Shown here: positions 21,955-33,960 of the stretch, piece by piece | How the letters are laid out: each line of letters opens with the position of its first letter | Position numbering within the stretch: position 1 is the stretch's first letter | NCBI GenBank assembly: GCA_002633025.1 | Contig: NMRB01000078.1 | Coordinates: 65,214-129,213, forward strand | From: Notospermus geniculatus | Lineage: Eukaryota > Nemertea > Pilidiophora > Heteronemertea > Lineidae | Direction of reading: 5' to 3' | DNA length: 64,000 nucleotides | Position numbers and translations under genes: made by a program | The notes under the pieces: generated by a model | What the model was told of the DNA's origin: nothing | The model's input: the letters and a program-made list of their open reading frames with translations, nothing else | Database searches by the model: none

Positions 21955-22385
21955 GGCAAAGCAAGCCATATTTCTACTGGCGAGAAAGAATGGCAAGTCC
22001 AAGTAAGGTTGGGTAAAACAAGCCATATTTTACTGACGAGAGAGAATGGCAGGTCCAAGTAAAGGTTGGGGTAAAGCAAGCCATATTTTACTGACGAGAA
22101 AGAATGGCAGGGTTCAAAGTAAATGTTGGGGTAAAGCAAGCCATATTGTACTGACGAGAAAGAATGGCAGGGTTCCAAGTAAATGTTGGGGTAAAGCAAG
22201 CCATATTTTACTGACGAGAAAGAATGGCAAGTCCAAGTAAAGGTGGGGGTAAAGCAAGCCATATTTTGCTGATGAGACAGAATGGCCGGCCCAAGTAAAG
22301 GCTGGGGCAGAATAAAAGCCATATTTTTACTGACGTGAGAGAATGACCGATTAAGTCAAGGGGAAAGCAAGCCATATTTTATACA
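21955..22385. repeat. about 60-bp tandem repeat, seven copies
   Basis: Imperfect units containing GCAAGCCATATTTTACTGAC, GAGAAAGAATGGCAGG and CCAAGTAAAGGTTGGGGTAAA. Units differ in one- to three-base indels, so the open frame on the minus strand is not maintained by selection. Confidence 0.9.
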
Positions 22386-22822
22386 GGCGATAGAGAATGA
22401 CCTGGGCCAGGGGTGGATTTCATGAGTGCCTCCACTGAATTCTACCAACTAACCCTTATAATATAACTGGTAACATCATTCAGAGACAGTCATTTAGATA
22501 ATAACAATTCATATTTGGTTATCATCATGATGGCCAAAAAAGGCGACGATTCAGACAATCATGTTGATGTCTGTTTTGACGTTTTTCTGTGTGGCTGACC
22601 TTGTTGCCGTCAGTTGTATTTATTCTTTGTTCACATAATCACTTGCCATCAAGTTCGCTTTACCATACATGGAAAACAAATTACTTTTCCGAGAAGATAC
22701 TATAAAAAAAACTACTGCTTCGTTCTTCTTCAATCATCATGTAACAGTTGTTGCCTAACCCTGTTATTAGTAGTAGTTGATGATAGAAGCTCTGTGTGTA
22801 CCTTTTGTGGTGAAATTTGAGG

Positions 22823-22936
22823 CCAGGGTCCATATTCATAAACATACTTCAAGTCAAAGTGTGATACTTACCTTTTGTGTTGAACAAAGGATATGTGTCA
22901 CACTTAGACTTAAGTAGTTTTATGAATATGGGTCCT
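22823..22936. mobile_element. MITE
   Basis: Inverted ends built on AGGGTCCATATTCATAAA and TTTATGAATATGGGTCC, with inner arms around AAGTGTGA and TCACACTTAG. Size about 114 bp. Confidence 0.7.
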
Positions 22937-23819
22937 TAGTTGCAACATTCTAATGGGGGCCCTAGCCCACTGCCTCAATAGGTGTCACTGGTGTCGAAAT
23001 GAAACTGACATCCAGTCCTGATCAATTTCCCACACGAAAGACGTCCATTGTTTATACATGTAGGACCTGGTTTCTGTGTGCTGCCCTCTATAAACCCCAT
23101 TGCAACAATCCTGTAAATGATCAGATATGAACAAATTGTATCTCTGGCTGGAATTAGCAGTATAAACAAGGGAGGACATGATGTACTATCCCTGAACTCT
23201 GGTTGTCACAGTCTCCATCGGGAATAGTAATAATCAGCTTTCTGTGATAATACGCTAATTAGCCGCCGGCTAACGTCACGACCAATTATGTCACGACGTA
23301 TTTGCGCAGGCAGTAACTGGTAACCATGAGCAGGCAGTAATCATGACAAGAACGAATACAACAAGAGATGAAACGAGGCAGCTACAACGTTACATAAGCT
23401 TAACTGCTTACTAACCAGTTGAACTCTTTTCCAAAGCTGTTAGTATTTCATATGAAATTGGTGAATTGCTGATCATGGATGGTTAATGTCGTCAGGAGGT
23501 ACTGGTATGAATTATTTCATCAGCATTTTCGAACAAAACAGAACAGAGCGACATTGTTCAAAGCCATTGTTCAAGTCTATAATATTTGCTCTATGTCCTT
23601 ACTGATATTTGCTTCATGACTATGTGACTATAATTTAACAATTCAAACCTCTTTTCGTTTCTCAAAAATCAATTGCGTTTCGGAAATCTATACACCTACG
23701 AACTCTTTAGGTTTGTTGTTAGGTTCAAATATCACTCATACACAGTGAAATAGGTACAGTATACCGCAGGGTGTGAGTTCTTCCGATCATGAAAACTGAT
23801 CAGATGTTGATCATAAACT

Positions 23820-24022
23820 CACAGGGAATTGAGGCATGCATTGCAGGGGCGGTGGGTGTTTTCGAGGTCCAAATAGCACCCACGGAAAATGTCCTGACCC
23901 CCGAGTAACACACCCCAAAAAAATTTGGGGTGTGTTACTCGGCGGTCAGGGCATTGTCCGTGGGATGCTATTTGGACCTCGGAAACACCCACCACCCCTG
24001 CCCTGTGCCTCAAGTCCCTGTG
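23820..24022. mobile_element. hAT-like foldback MITE with 8-bp target duplication
   Basis: The whole 203-bp element is an inverted repeat. It starts CACAGGGAATTGAGGC, ends GCCTCAAGTCCCTGTG, and turns at CCCCAAAAAAATTTGGGG. CATAAACT flanks it on both sides (23812-23819 and 24023-24030). An 8-bp duplication and CAGGG ends fit the hAT superfamily. A partial relative lies at 2465-2540. Confidence 0.85.
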
Positions 24023-24738
24023 CATAAACTGTGGAGCTTTACAAGGTATGAAATCCTCAAAATGTGTGGTACTACTTCTTATCTCATGACAGAGGAAAAA
24101 ACTACTTTTACTGAGCAAAAAGCAACTAAGTCGAACTTCTTAACATGACCAAGTAAGAGAAAGCATTCAGATGTACATGTAGTTGATGCCTTTCTGTGGT
24201 ATAACACTATGGGCTTGATTATCTGCAGCATAAATTGCAGATCGACGTTTCAAAACAATGAGAGAACCCTTTCATGAGTGTTTCTGCCAATATCTTTGAG
24301 ACAAAAGAAGGTTCTATGTGAAGCCTGTCATTCAACCCTTCAGGCCATTACTTTCTGCAGCCGAAAACGTGTAAAGGTGTAATGTGTAAAGAAAGTGTAA
24401 GCGGACAATAAGACATAACAGCAAATGAGTTGCTTAGGGAGCATTGGTTAGTTGGTGCTTTGGTGATAGTAACAGCGGTAGTGTGCCAGTGAATAGATGT
24501 TTTTGAGATTGAGTTGCTCAGAGGGTGATGGTGGTTGGCGCTTTCAGTGCTAGGAACAGTGGTAGCGTGACATGAATACATGTAGATCAGTGTCTTTGAA
24601 ATTGAGTTGCTAAGGGGTTGGTGCTTTCAGTGCTAGTGACATTGTATCGTCAGTCCAGTTTAGTTTCAGTGTAATAATGTACATGTATGTATTCAGGGCA
24701 GTAATCCAAAACTAGAGTACAAAGGCGACACAAAAAAT

Positions 24739-24802
24739 GATATAATAACCGAAGTCGTCCTGCAGAAATTTAGCAAATTTTCGTCGACTTCGGTTATTAT
24801 AT
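24739..24802. repeat. 64-bp hairpin
   Basis: GATATAATAACCGAAGTCG and its reverse complement CGACTTCGGTTATTATAT enclose about 27 bases that include a smaller hairpin around AAATTTAGCAAATTT. Probably a short foldback transposon. Confidence 0.7.
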
Positions 24803-25032
24803 TCAGGGTAGTACGGTTTCTACTAAGGCAGAAACATCTCTTTGATTGTTAGTCCTCCTTTCATGTACTGTAAGAGATCGCCTTACAGTTCTATAGATAC
24901 CTGCTGTCCGCTATAGGACAACATCGATTGATCAACTCCCCCCCCCCTCCCATCCATCCCCCCATCCCTCCATTGGAAATCAGTTGATCTCTGCCACTCA
25001 TAAATACAAATGTAGGCTACACCAAAGTTTTG

Positions 25033-25241
25033 AAAGGGGCTGTTCGTTTTCGTCACTTTATGAATCTGAGTTGTGGTCCTTGGGAAAACAGAAAAAGCTA
25101 TGCACTTGCAAATTGCAGGGATTATTTGTTGTGTTGTGCTGTACAGAATAATCGCTGCAATTTGCAGCTTCATAGCTTTCTCCATTTTCTCAAGGATCAC
25201 AACTCGGATTCCTCAAGTGACGAAAACGAACAGGCCCTTTA
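25033..25241. mobile_element. 209-bp foldback element
   Basis: Arms of about 90 bases: left starts AAAGGGGCTGTTCGTTTTCG, right ends CGAAAACGAACAGGCCCTTT. The arms diverge by a few per cent, indicating an older insertion than the one at 9521. Open frames on both strands arise from the symmetry. Confidence 0.8.
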
Positions 25242-26121
25242 CTGTAAATCAAGGCTCAAAACAATTGATCAGTACCGGTAGCAACAATTTCTGCAAAGTT
25301 CTGCTGTGCTTTCACTGAGTGCTCTGCTTACGTCATCCCTATTGCATAACATACAATGAAATGTACGTGACGGGTACGTGTAGTTAGAATGATCTACAAT
25401 GCAATATTCCTAATTCATGGAGCCAAGATGCAGCAACTATCGTGGTAATTGGCAATAGAGAAGCTTTTGTTGCATCATAAACCTTGGAAGTTTGCTGAGA
25501 GTCTTGTGCATTTCTTATCTCTTCCAAATGGGCCATATTGCATTCTGGTGAAATGTTTTACTGCTGGTGCTCTTCAACACAACAAATATTTTTGAACAAG
25601 TCCCATTGAATGCCGTTATTAGCTGTGAAGGACACCAGAATTTGCTCACTGGGAATACCAGATTAACAACTAGCATTCTGATGTTATCTTGTCCAGAAAA
25701 CTGCATACACCTCACCCTCGTGAAGTGTGTGTGCAGACGACATACTAAAAACACTGCAGAACACACTAAACCCACGATGCAGTCATTCTGAAGTTCAATA
25801 CCAGGGTCTTACCTTCTGGTATTTACTCTTGTTGGTATGATCTTCATTCAAATTTCATTAAAACAGACATACATGTAGACAAGATCTTATGTTATGATAA
25901 ATTATTGACTGCACGCTCTGCTTCAGGTGCTTGCTACATTTTATCATTTTTTCATGGCTTTTTGAGGTTTGCCTCTTCTTTACCTCTGTGCATTTCTGAT
26001 AAATCACGTTTGAAGAACAGTATAAATTATTTAGATTGTAAGTATCTGGTGGGAAAAAAGTCAACGCCTTCATTGCGAATGGCGTATTCGACTAAAATCA
26101 TGACGATTTCATATCAGAGGT

Positions 26122-26360
26122 CAGGGGCGTAGCTAGCTGGGGGGGGGGNNNNNNNNNNNNNNAGCAAAAAGGGACAACAATCTTTTCCTCTAGAAGGTCA
26201 TTTTCCCTCTTCAAGCCAAGTTATTATGGTGTCAGATGTGGGGAAAATACATCTGAGAGGATGTAAATTTTCAATTTTTTTCTGGGTGTCCTCCGGCTTC
26301 GCTCTCTAGACTCAATCAAAATTTTGCCCCCCTAGGACAAAAAAGCTAGCTACGCCCCTG
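26122..26360. mobile_element. DNA transposon remnant containing a gap
   Basis: Inverted ends CAGGGGCGTAGCTAGC and GCTAGCTACGCCCCTG bound about 240 bp. Ends of the CAGGGGCGTAGC type are common in animal hAT elements. A G run next to the gap probably stopped sequencing. No 8-bp duplication is evident. Confidence 0.7.
26149..26162. other. 14-base assembly gap
   Basis: Fourteen Ns directly after a run of nine or more Gs inside the transposon remnant at 26122-26360. Confidence 0.95.
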
Positions 26361-26964
26361 GAGGCACGGATTAGTAGGCTACACCCTTGTTTGCAGTGTA
26401 GGGTAGGTGGCTGGTAGTATATCAGGCGCAGCTTCTGCCTTAGTGCACCATATCGCTGGTTCTTTAAACTTCAAAGTCACTGCGAACAGACAACTCGATT
26501 CTCATCCAGCTATTTATGAACATCAAGCCGTCAGGCATATTCCCTTGTTTCAACTAAAGGTGCTCCTCCACATGAGATATATCTTGCCCTAGTGTGCTCT
26601 TACCGAGTAAAGTTTCAAGTAGCTCCATGAATGTAGGTGGCAGACAGAAGACATCATTTACCTTCAGTTCTCTCGAGGGCGTTCATTGAATCAACAACAA
26701 ATAGCAGATCGGGAGTCTTCTCTCTCAAGTGAAGAAGCCCTTTACACTATACTATACCTTGCAGCTAGTCTGCTTTTCCCGCCATGATATCCGTATAGCC
26801 TAATTTGTGACATGAGGTATATCTGGGAGTAAGTTTTGATTGTAGAAAAACGTTTTAAACTTTCAGACCTGATTTCAGGTAAGTTATCAAAACGGCTTTG
26901 GTGGAAGGCCTAGGATCTCGCTTGGCAAAGATGTTACGTCAGTTTTGCCTCGTGATTTGTGATT

Positions 26965-27381
26965 AGGTAGTTTTAGCAAGCTTACGTTTTACATTTACGA
27001 TTACGTTTTAACGACGTCATGACGTCATTACAGAGTGACGTGACGCCTTGTGACGCGATGGTGCGTCATCTGACGTAAAATGCTTTCCGTGTATGATAAA
27101 ATGTTGTCGATGTATCCCATGTTTGTCCGGCTCTCAAAGACACACAGGTCCAACATTTTATTTGTAATCTTCACTACAACTTGGACATTTACCCATTATT
27201 AGGTGTGTCAAATTGAAAGAGATTTATTTGATTAGAAACGTGAAAGATTTGGCGTTGATTAAATCGTAAGTTTCTTACGTGTAGCAAGCGACTTGCGCGT
27301 AAACAACTCCCGCATAGCCGACGTCATGACGTTTTCAAATCGTAATCGTAAATGTAAAACGTAACCTTGCTAAAACTACCT
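26965..27381. mobile_element. MITE rich in TGACGTCA-like sites
   Basis: Inverted ends of about 45 bases starting AGGTAGTTTTAGCAAG and closing CTTGCTAAAACTACCT, with TA on both outer sides of GGTAG/CTACC. The inside holds a cluster of TGACGTCA-type motifs (CGTCATGACGTCATTACAG near 27014-27032, then TGACGTGACG, GCGTCATCTGACGTAA, and CGTCATGACG near 27321), i.e. ATF/CREB-like sites. It ends about 230 bp before exon 2 of the unknown gene. Confidence 0.75.
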
Positions 27382-27612
27382 ATTATGCCAGAAGCGTTAC
27401 GAAGTGTGTTCTTGTTGGCTGTGTATAGTTGTATCCCGTTTCTATAGAAACGTTCTTGGCCCTTAGGGTTCAAAATATGATGCATGTGACCAGCGGTCCT
27501 TTGCCCCTATGGATCTTTGTGTATTGTGTGTTGATACCCTGCAAGATGGTATCGTGATCAAGGTTCTTTTCACACACCTTGTTACGTTTACCTTGTCATC
27601 CTGTCTTTTCAG

Positions 27613-27786
27613 TATCCTTGTAGAGAGAGCCAACCAGTGGCTCACCGAGCATACCAATGTACAAGTCAAAACGTGTGAGACTATCGAAGTGAGAACCAAG
27701 CATGGCAGTCACCATATCGAGTCGAATAGATCCATGTATTATGAACAGCCGGGAAGACAGAGAACGCAATATGTTAGGGCCTTAAG
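27613..27786 (+). CDS. second exon of unrecognised gene
   Basis: Acceptor TCCTGTCTTTTCAG, donor AG|GTAAGAG, 174 bp. The phase (one base completing a codon, two left over) fits exons 1a and 1b. With the GA from exon 1 the reading runs from YERFD into ILVERANQWLTEHTNVQV, then KTCETIEVRTK and an arginine/tyrosine-rich part NRSMYYEQPGRQRTQYVRA. It is soluble and basic, with no membrane segment. I do not recognise the family. Continuation exons downstream have not been found with certainty. Confidence 0.72.
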
Positions 27787-28852
27787 GTAAGAGAAGGAAA
27801 AGAAATTTCGATATGTGTCGCAGGGGTTTATTGAAATCGACAAGGGTCGCTGCCGGATCGTGTATTGGAGTAGTTGGCATCGATTCTGTAGGAAAGGTAG
27901 GGGACAAACTCGTCTCACCAAAGTGATCGGAGCAAAATCTTACACACTCTCAATACTTCACCACATGGCAATCATAGATCTTTTCAAAAAGATTCGCTAG
28001 CGCCATCTTGTCAAGAATTAGGTCATCACCAAGGGAATTCTCTACCAGAGTGACAGATGATTGGTTCTCGGGGGAAATCCCCATGACGATGACCTAGTGT
28101 ACACAAGATGGCTGCTTGCGAAATTCGTCTATATGATTTGCGTCTCCTTGACGTGAGCCCGGGGACGTGAGTGGTTCTATATTCCATCATTGTGGCTAAA
28201 ACCCAGCGGGAGATTAGAGAACAAGTCAACTTCTGAACCGCAAATCCGACGGAAGCTTTCAGAACAAGGTCCCTGGTTCAATGAACTCTAAGCCTCACTG
28301 ACAGTCTCCATCATGATAGACTGCCATTTGAAGACCTTCCTTGGAAGGTTATTGGTTAGTTTTTGTCATTTTCGCTCACAATTCTCAACTCGTTTCCAAT
28401 ACACCAGTTGATAATCCGACATAATCCAGTTTCTAATCACTGGCCTATGATTTATTGCTCGGATTATGACATTGATCCTTTATCTATCAGAAAACAGTAC
28501 TTAGGAAAACTATCTGCGGACGCCACATTTTTATTTTTAAGGAATCTTCTGGCTTTTTCAGACAATCATTCCAATGCACGTTTATGATTCTGCAATCTTT
28601 GTTAAACAAAATCGAAATGGGGTTCACTAATTTGCATCTGATTTTCGTGATGAAAGCACAAAATTTCAATTCCATGAAATCGCACGCTTCTAATGCAATG
28701 TCACAGGACTTAATGGATGCCTCGTGGCTTGCTAACAGTAATGGGTTGCCCGAGGTATCCGGGAGGAACTCGCTGTTGCCTCAGGCACATTGGGGATGGT
28801 CCATTAAAAATTCAATCTTGAAACTTCGATGTGAATAAAGATGGAATCCCAC

Positions 28853-28984
28853 TCAAGCAGGAATTGCTGTGGTTTGCTTGAGGGCCTCCATCCTGTGCGT
28901 TAACCTTGCCAACGTAGATTCAAATTGATCATCATCAAATTCAAGGTTTGGAAAAGATGCACGTCTTGGTAATCGATTGAGGTT
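28853..28984 (-). CDS. possible terminal exon or gene remnant
   Basis: On the minus strand an acceptor-like GACTGCCTGTTCCAG is followed by 43 open codons and TGA. The peptide includes RRASFPNLEFDDDQFESTLA and LTHRMEALKQTT, with composition more protein-like than random frames. It could be the last exon of a minus-strand gene or the tail of a decayed element. No family is recognised. Confidence 0.3.
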   Translation of the reverse strand, partial: NLNRLPRRASFPNLEFDDDQFESTLARLTHRMEALKQTTAIPA

Positions 28985-29216
28985 CTGGAACAGGCAGTCG
29001 TGGTGGCTGCATCATCACAGAAGCACTCATAGCTTCTTTATTGTCTTCAATGTCCAATCTATTGTCCAGTGTCATTCATTCCACGGCCGCCCCCTCTCAA
29101 CGACAAGAGAGCCAGACTCCTTGCCGACGATTTCCAATCAATACCTCTATCCCATCATTACGGATATGCCATCTCACATGTAAGAGAACTGGACAATTCC
29201 TTCTCGCTCTAATCTG

Positions 29217-29477
29217 TCATCTGTTGCTGTCTCCTTCGAGGCCACTTTGACTCCCGAACAGGATTTTTTCAACAGGTGCCTCAGGTTCGCACCTGTTCAT
29301 GTGAGAAATATTGAACAACACCGCAAGAACCTCTGCTTCCAGTGCTCATTTCGGGAACTCTACATGTTCAGATGTAAGATAGGCTGCAATGAACTGTAGG
29401 CTCTGGTGTTCGACGGCAGCATCGATGCTAGCCAGAATGGAATCAATAACCCTTGGGTCCCAAGCTTTGGATGACCG
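29217..29477 (-). pseudogene. possible decayed coding sequence
   Basis: One minus-strand frame reads protein-like segments such as WDPRVIDSILASIDAAVEH and LEAEVLAVLFNISHMNRCE, interrupted by a TGA at 29346-29348 and closed by another TGA near 29217. Stop density over the wider region is not clearly below chance, so this is a weak call. It may be the remnant of a transposon or host gene and could belong with 28853-28984. Confidence 0.25.
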
Positions 29478-29499
29478 ACAATAAAATTATGTCCACGTT

Positions 29500-30190
29500 T
29501 TGTATGATGGCAACACACCCTCTTATGTCCCTCTCAACCACATATCTGAAAATGAGAAACTGAACCCCCACACACTATCATCTTCTTTCCCTTATGTCAT
29601 TTTTCTTAACTGACCATTTTCTGGTACAAGACCCTGTCCACTTTGTCAATTAGGTTTTAGCGTTTTTCTGCTGACAGACTGTTACCACTGCAAGAAATGC
29701 ATTAGTACTACACAAAACATGGACTATAGGGGGTGTTTTTGTCGGATTTTTATGATGTGACACCTTGCTGATCACCATTGGCGGTTGTGGGACAGGACAG
29801 CATTGAACCGAGCCATAAAAAATCATATGCCCCAAGCAATGTGAGCGCTGAAATTCCTCGTTCTGGCGTTTTTGGTTCTCATGCGTGGTAATGCAATTTA
29901 CTTCTTATTCCATTAGAAAACATGATTCAATATCAGCCACAATACAACAGCGGATTATGCTCCAGTGAGTCTTGAGTGTCATTTTGGTTGGTGGAGAACC
30001 TGAAGTAGCAGGTGGTAACTGTGGTGGATTCAATGGTAAACCCATGTAACCCAAGATGTCGGCGGTGATAAGCAGGAACTGGTTTCACCATGACAATAAC
30101 AGGACAACAATAGAGCTGCTTTGTATTCTTGGTAAAGAGTCGGTCCTTTGGGAATCTTCCGAACATTGTATAGTATTATCATAGTGAGCG
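29500..30190. other. no gene seen
   Basis: Unique AT-rich sequence without convincing splice-bounded frames or repeats. Confidence 0.45.
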
Positions 30191-30202
30191 TCAACCAGGC
30201 TG

Positions 30203-30275
30203 CCAGTGTGGCACAGTGGAAACCGTGGCGTCTGTTAAGTCCTCTAAAGTCGTTGGTTCGATTCAGGCACGAGAG
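30203..30275 (+). mobile_element. tRNA-like SINE head
   Basis: TGTGGCACAGTGG resembles a pol III A box and GGTTCGATTCAGG a B box, about 35 bases apart on the plus strand. A canonical cloverleaf is not obvious, so I read this as a tRNA-derived SINE fragment or tRNA pseudogene. Confidence 0.4.
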
Positions 30276-31089
30276 TTTTCAGGAAATTTCCTGAAATCAG
30301 TTTTTTTGATGAAAAACTTGAACACCAAACGTTGCAGGATTTGGTCAAATCATTTCAAAAATGATCAGTTTCTAGAGGGGGCCCATAATTTTCAGGTTTT
30401 CTTCCCCAGTTTCAGGTTTTCTGTTGAAGGTGCACTCTCATGCCTGTCGATTACTGGTCGGACCCATTCTTTGCATTGGAAACTTCCACTAGAGTTTCGC
30501 GGATTTTCTCGCCCTGCTTCGAATAGAAACTCAAAAGAAAGCCTTTGTGAAGAAACTTGCTTCGTTGACATCCGCTGTCTGGGTTGTTCTCAAAGAGGCT
30601 TTGGTATTTTCTGCACTTGACAGCTTTTGAGGTTTCGTTTCGAGTATACAGAACATCAAGCAGTATAACCTTTTCTGCCAGACACACTGGGAGCCCAAAG
30701 GTACTGAATGATTTCCGTTCACAAGGATGAAAGGGCATCGTCCAACATCTTACTGCTAAAACAGAGCGCAACTCAACAACACCCAAGTCTGTTTTTACTG
30801 CTGATGATGTTGTGTATAGCTGGGTTTCTGTCAAATGCAGTAGAGTCCCATCAGGCATAAGATAGATTAAAGCTGATCGTCGAGATAAAGAATGAGAAGA
30901 AAGCCGTCTACGATAAATTCACCATCACAAACTGCTGACTGGCAGAACAGTAGGGGAAGATGGTTGCCACTGAGTATCCTGAGATCGAGTCAGTTGTTTT
31001 TCGCATCGTATGGGGTGTATATGCGTGTTGCCGGGTAATGAAGTAACCTTTGTAGTCGACATATTGGTGTATTTGGCCGTGGGTTGTTG

Positions 31090-31690
31090 TCCCATGTCCT
31101 TGCAAGAAAAGCTCTGATGGCTAGAGGTATCTGGACTTGGTAGCAATGGGTTGCTCTCTTGTGTACTTGTAGTCTGATGGCCAGAGTTGGAGCATTTGGC
31201 AGTGGGTTGTTTGTTGTTGTATTCTCTCATATACTGCTCTGATGGCCAGAACTGGTGTCAGGATTTGGCTATGGATTGCCCTTCTGTATTCGTGCAAGAG
31301 TGTAGCTCTGATGGCCAGAGGTATCTGGGGGCAATGGGCTGTTGTATGGCCAGAGGTATATCTGGATTTGGTGGCAATTGGTTCTTGTCCTGTATTCTTG
31401 CAAAATCTGCTCTGAGGAGGCCGGAGTTGTGAATCTGGCAAAGGGTTGCTGTTGTGTATTCTTGCAATAACTGCTCTGATGGCCAGAGTTGGTGTATTTG
31501 GCAATGGGTTGCTGTTGTGTATTCCTGCAAGAACTGTTCTGATGTCCGGCCGGAGATGTAAATCTGGCTTTGGGGGTGCTGTCTTGTTTTCTTGCAATAA
31601 CTTCCTTGAAGATCAGTTGGTGTATTTGGCGATTGGTTGAGGTCGTGCAAGAAGTGCCAACGAACTGCTCTAATGGCCAGTTTTAGCGTA
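31090..31690. repeat. about 60-bp tandem repeat, roughly nine copies
   Basis: Units contain CTCTGATGGCCAGAG, GTGTATTTGGCAATGGGTTG and TTGTGTATTCTTGCAAGAA. Unit length varies and indels shift the frame between units, so the overlapping open frames on both strands are repeat artefacts. Confidence 0.9.
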
Positions 31691-32026
31691 GAGTAAGCCG
31701 TACTGCTGCCAATCAAAACACTTCAGCGATGAAACTTGATGTCCTTTTCATCGTTCTCATTTCCTACAAACAGCAGCAACAGGCAGCGACAGCCGTAACA
31801 CGATCGGCCAACACACGCTGCATTAGCAGTTTACCATTCTCTAAAGCTACTGATTGCGGGCATGGATCCGTGTTGAGTATAATTGACCAATATCTCATTG
31901 TCTTGGGTTACAATCAAGTTCTACTTGGTGAAAGGCTGGTGTGAGTGAAATGGTCTAATGCATTACGCCCTTCAAATCAGAATTGCCGATCATGCGATCT
32001 TACAAACATACATTTAGGGCAATAGT

Positions 32027-32149
32027 AAGGGCCGTATGCACAGGTCACACTTTCATTAAAGTCGGACTTTTTTCAATGCTTCAAGCATAGAGAAAGTCTA
32101 ACTTATGCTATACTTTAGGCTAAAGTCCGACCCGTGAATACGGCCCTAA
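32027..32149. mobile_element. MITE
   Basis: Inverted ends AAGGGCCGTATGCAC and GTGAATACGGCCCTAA with inner arms around TAAAGTCGGAC and GTCCGAC; about 123 bp. Confidence 0.75.
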
Positions 32150-32740
32150 GAATGCATGATGAGACTTTTGCCAAGGGTTCTAACTGGTTGCCTCTTCCAC
32201 CCCTATGGCTACAGCACAGAGGACAAAGCTAGAGAACCAGTCTACTACGGTAGAGCTACCGCACGCCCTCTAGGAGCCCCTATTTGGCCATCAATGTCGT
32301 GTAATCTCAGAGTGATGAAATCACATAACCTGGTTAGAACATGATGATGTAGACGGGTTTTCAAGCGATGGGAGACTGATTGTGTAATCAGAATCCCTTT
32401 GATATATGCCGCCCAAGGAAAATAAAATAATTAGTTCAAGGACTGTTAATTACTGTAATTTGCATCGCATTGAATAAAGCATTCCCAAGTTGTGTTGAAA
32501 AAGTTTCATATTATTTGCCTGGGGAAGGTTGATAAGACTCAAATAATGAAATATTTCATCACTTCAAAGGATTTTTTTTTCATTTGCAGTGAAAAATGTC
32601 AAGGTTTTGAACTCTTTCATCTGAAAATAGATATGTTATTCGACTATTTGAGATTTTGGATATAAATAGACGTTCCCTCATTCACACAGAATTGAACACA
32701 GTTTATCTTGCTCTGTTGATGATAAACTGTGCCATAGGCC

Positions 32741-32880
32741 TTGTCTCTTGTTCAAACAGTTGCCCAAAGGATGGGTGTCACTGAATCAACTTGCCTACAC
32801 ATCATCCACCCACACAAAGTGTTTTACCTAGTCCCGGAGCATCCTGCGGAGTACTGGCATGGAAAATCAGATACGCAACA
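32741..32880 (+). other. possible exon-like stretch, unassigned
   Basis: After an acceptor-like TCTTGTTCAAACAG the frame reads VAQRMGVTESTCLHIIHPHK and VFYLVPEHPAEYWHG, which looks protein-like. No good donor follows before the duplicated block at 32880, and the phase does not fit exon 27613-27786. Unrecognised. Confidence 0.25.
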
Positions 32881-33376
32881 GTTAAAAAACGTGCTCATTA
32901 AACATTTCCCCCTGATAACAAGATTCATGGTGGAAATGCGCGCTCAAATTAGAATTTCAAATGAAATGCATTGTGATAACTTGCATCTTTGATGATAACG
33001 TAAGCCGCCCAGGTTCGTCGAGTTGCTGCTAATGTTATACTGCCGCCAGCGATAGGGTGATCGATAGAAAGAGTACATTTGGCAAAACCTGGGATTTGAT
33101 TACCGGGATTAAACACTGGAAAGTGTTTGTTGTTGATGAATATTTTATCGGGTTAAAGGGTCGCTTGATGGATCACAGCACAGTGATGCTCTATTTCTGA
33201 ATGTAGAAATTTCGTCACCAAATATGGTCCTGTAAGTGAATTCAACGAAACTGAAATGTGAGACACCTCACTTAAGTTAGTTCTCAGACGATGCCAAAGG
33301 TTCCAAGATGAATTTCAAACACGCTTAATCAACCGCCGTTCAAATATCGTGAATTCAACAACACCACTTCGTGACT
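32880..33376. repeat. tandem duplication, copy 1
   Basis: 497-bp block from AGTTAAAAAACGTGCTC to CACTTCGTGACT, repeated with a few substitutions at 33464-33960. The 87-bp spacer begins AAAGGCCTGTCTACACGATC and ends GATTGTGTAG, itself imperfectly inverted, so a short element may sit at the junction. Confidence 0.9.
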
Positions 33377-33463
33377 AAAGGCCTGTCTACACGATCATAC
33401 ATTTGTTCAAAACATCATCAAACATTTGTGTGATGATGTTCATGGACAGATATTTGATTGTGT

Positions 33464-33960
33464 AGTTAAAAAACGTGCTCATTAAACATTTCCCCCTGAT
33501 AACAAGATTCATGGTGGAAATGCGCGCTCAAATTAGAATTTCAAATGAAATGCATTGTCATAACTTGCATCTTTGATGATAACGTAAGCCGCCCAGGTTC
33601 GTCGAGTTGCTGCTAATGTTATACTGCCGCCAGCGATAGGGTGATCGATAGATAGAGTACATTTGGCAAAACCTGGGATTTGATTACCGGGATTAAACAC
33701 AGGAAAGTGTTTGTTGTTGATGAATATTTTATCGGGTTAAAGGGTCGCTTGATGGATCACAGCACAGTGATGCTCTATTTCTGAATGTAGAAATTTCGTC
33801 ACCAAATATGGTCCTGTAAGTGAATTCAACGGACCTGAAATGTGAGACACCTCACTTAAGTTAGTTCTCAAATGATGCCAAAGGTTCCAAGATGAATTTC
33901 AAACACGCTTAATCAACCACCGTTCAAATATCGTGAATTCAACAACACCACTTCGTGACT
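33464..33960. repeat. tandem duplication, copy 2
   Basis: Same length (497 bp) as copy 1 at 32880-33376, differing by about ten substitutions (for example CGGACCTG for CGAAACTG). It is followed by AGGGCCATACACACAATA, unlike copy 1. Confidence 0.9.

Noticed and set aside
30216-30858. Overlapping frames of about 135 codons on both strands
   Set aside because: No splice-site, domain or composition support; the plus-strand frame starts inside a tRNA-like SINE head.
31121-31716. Long minus-strand frames of 150-158 codons
   Set aside because: They lie wholly in the about 60-bp tandem repeat, and two overlapping frames are equally open.
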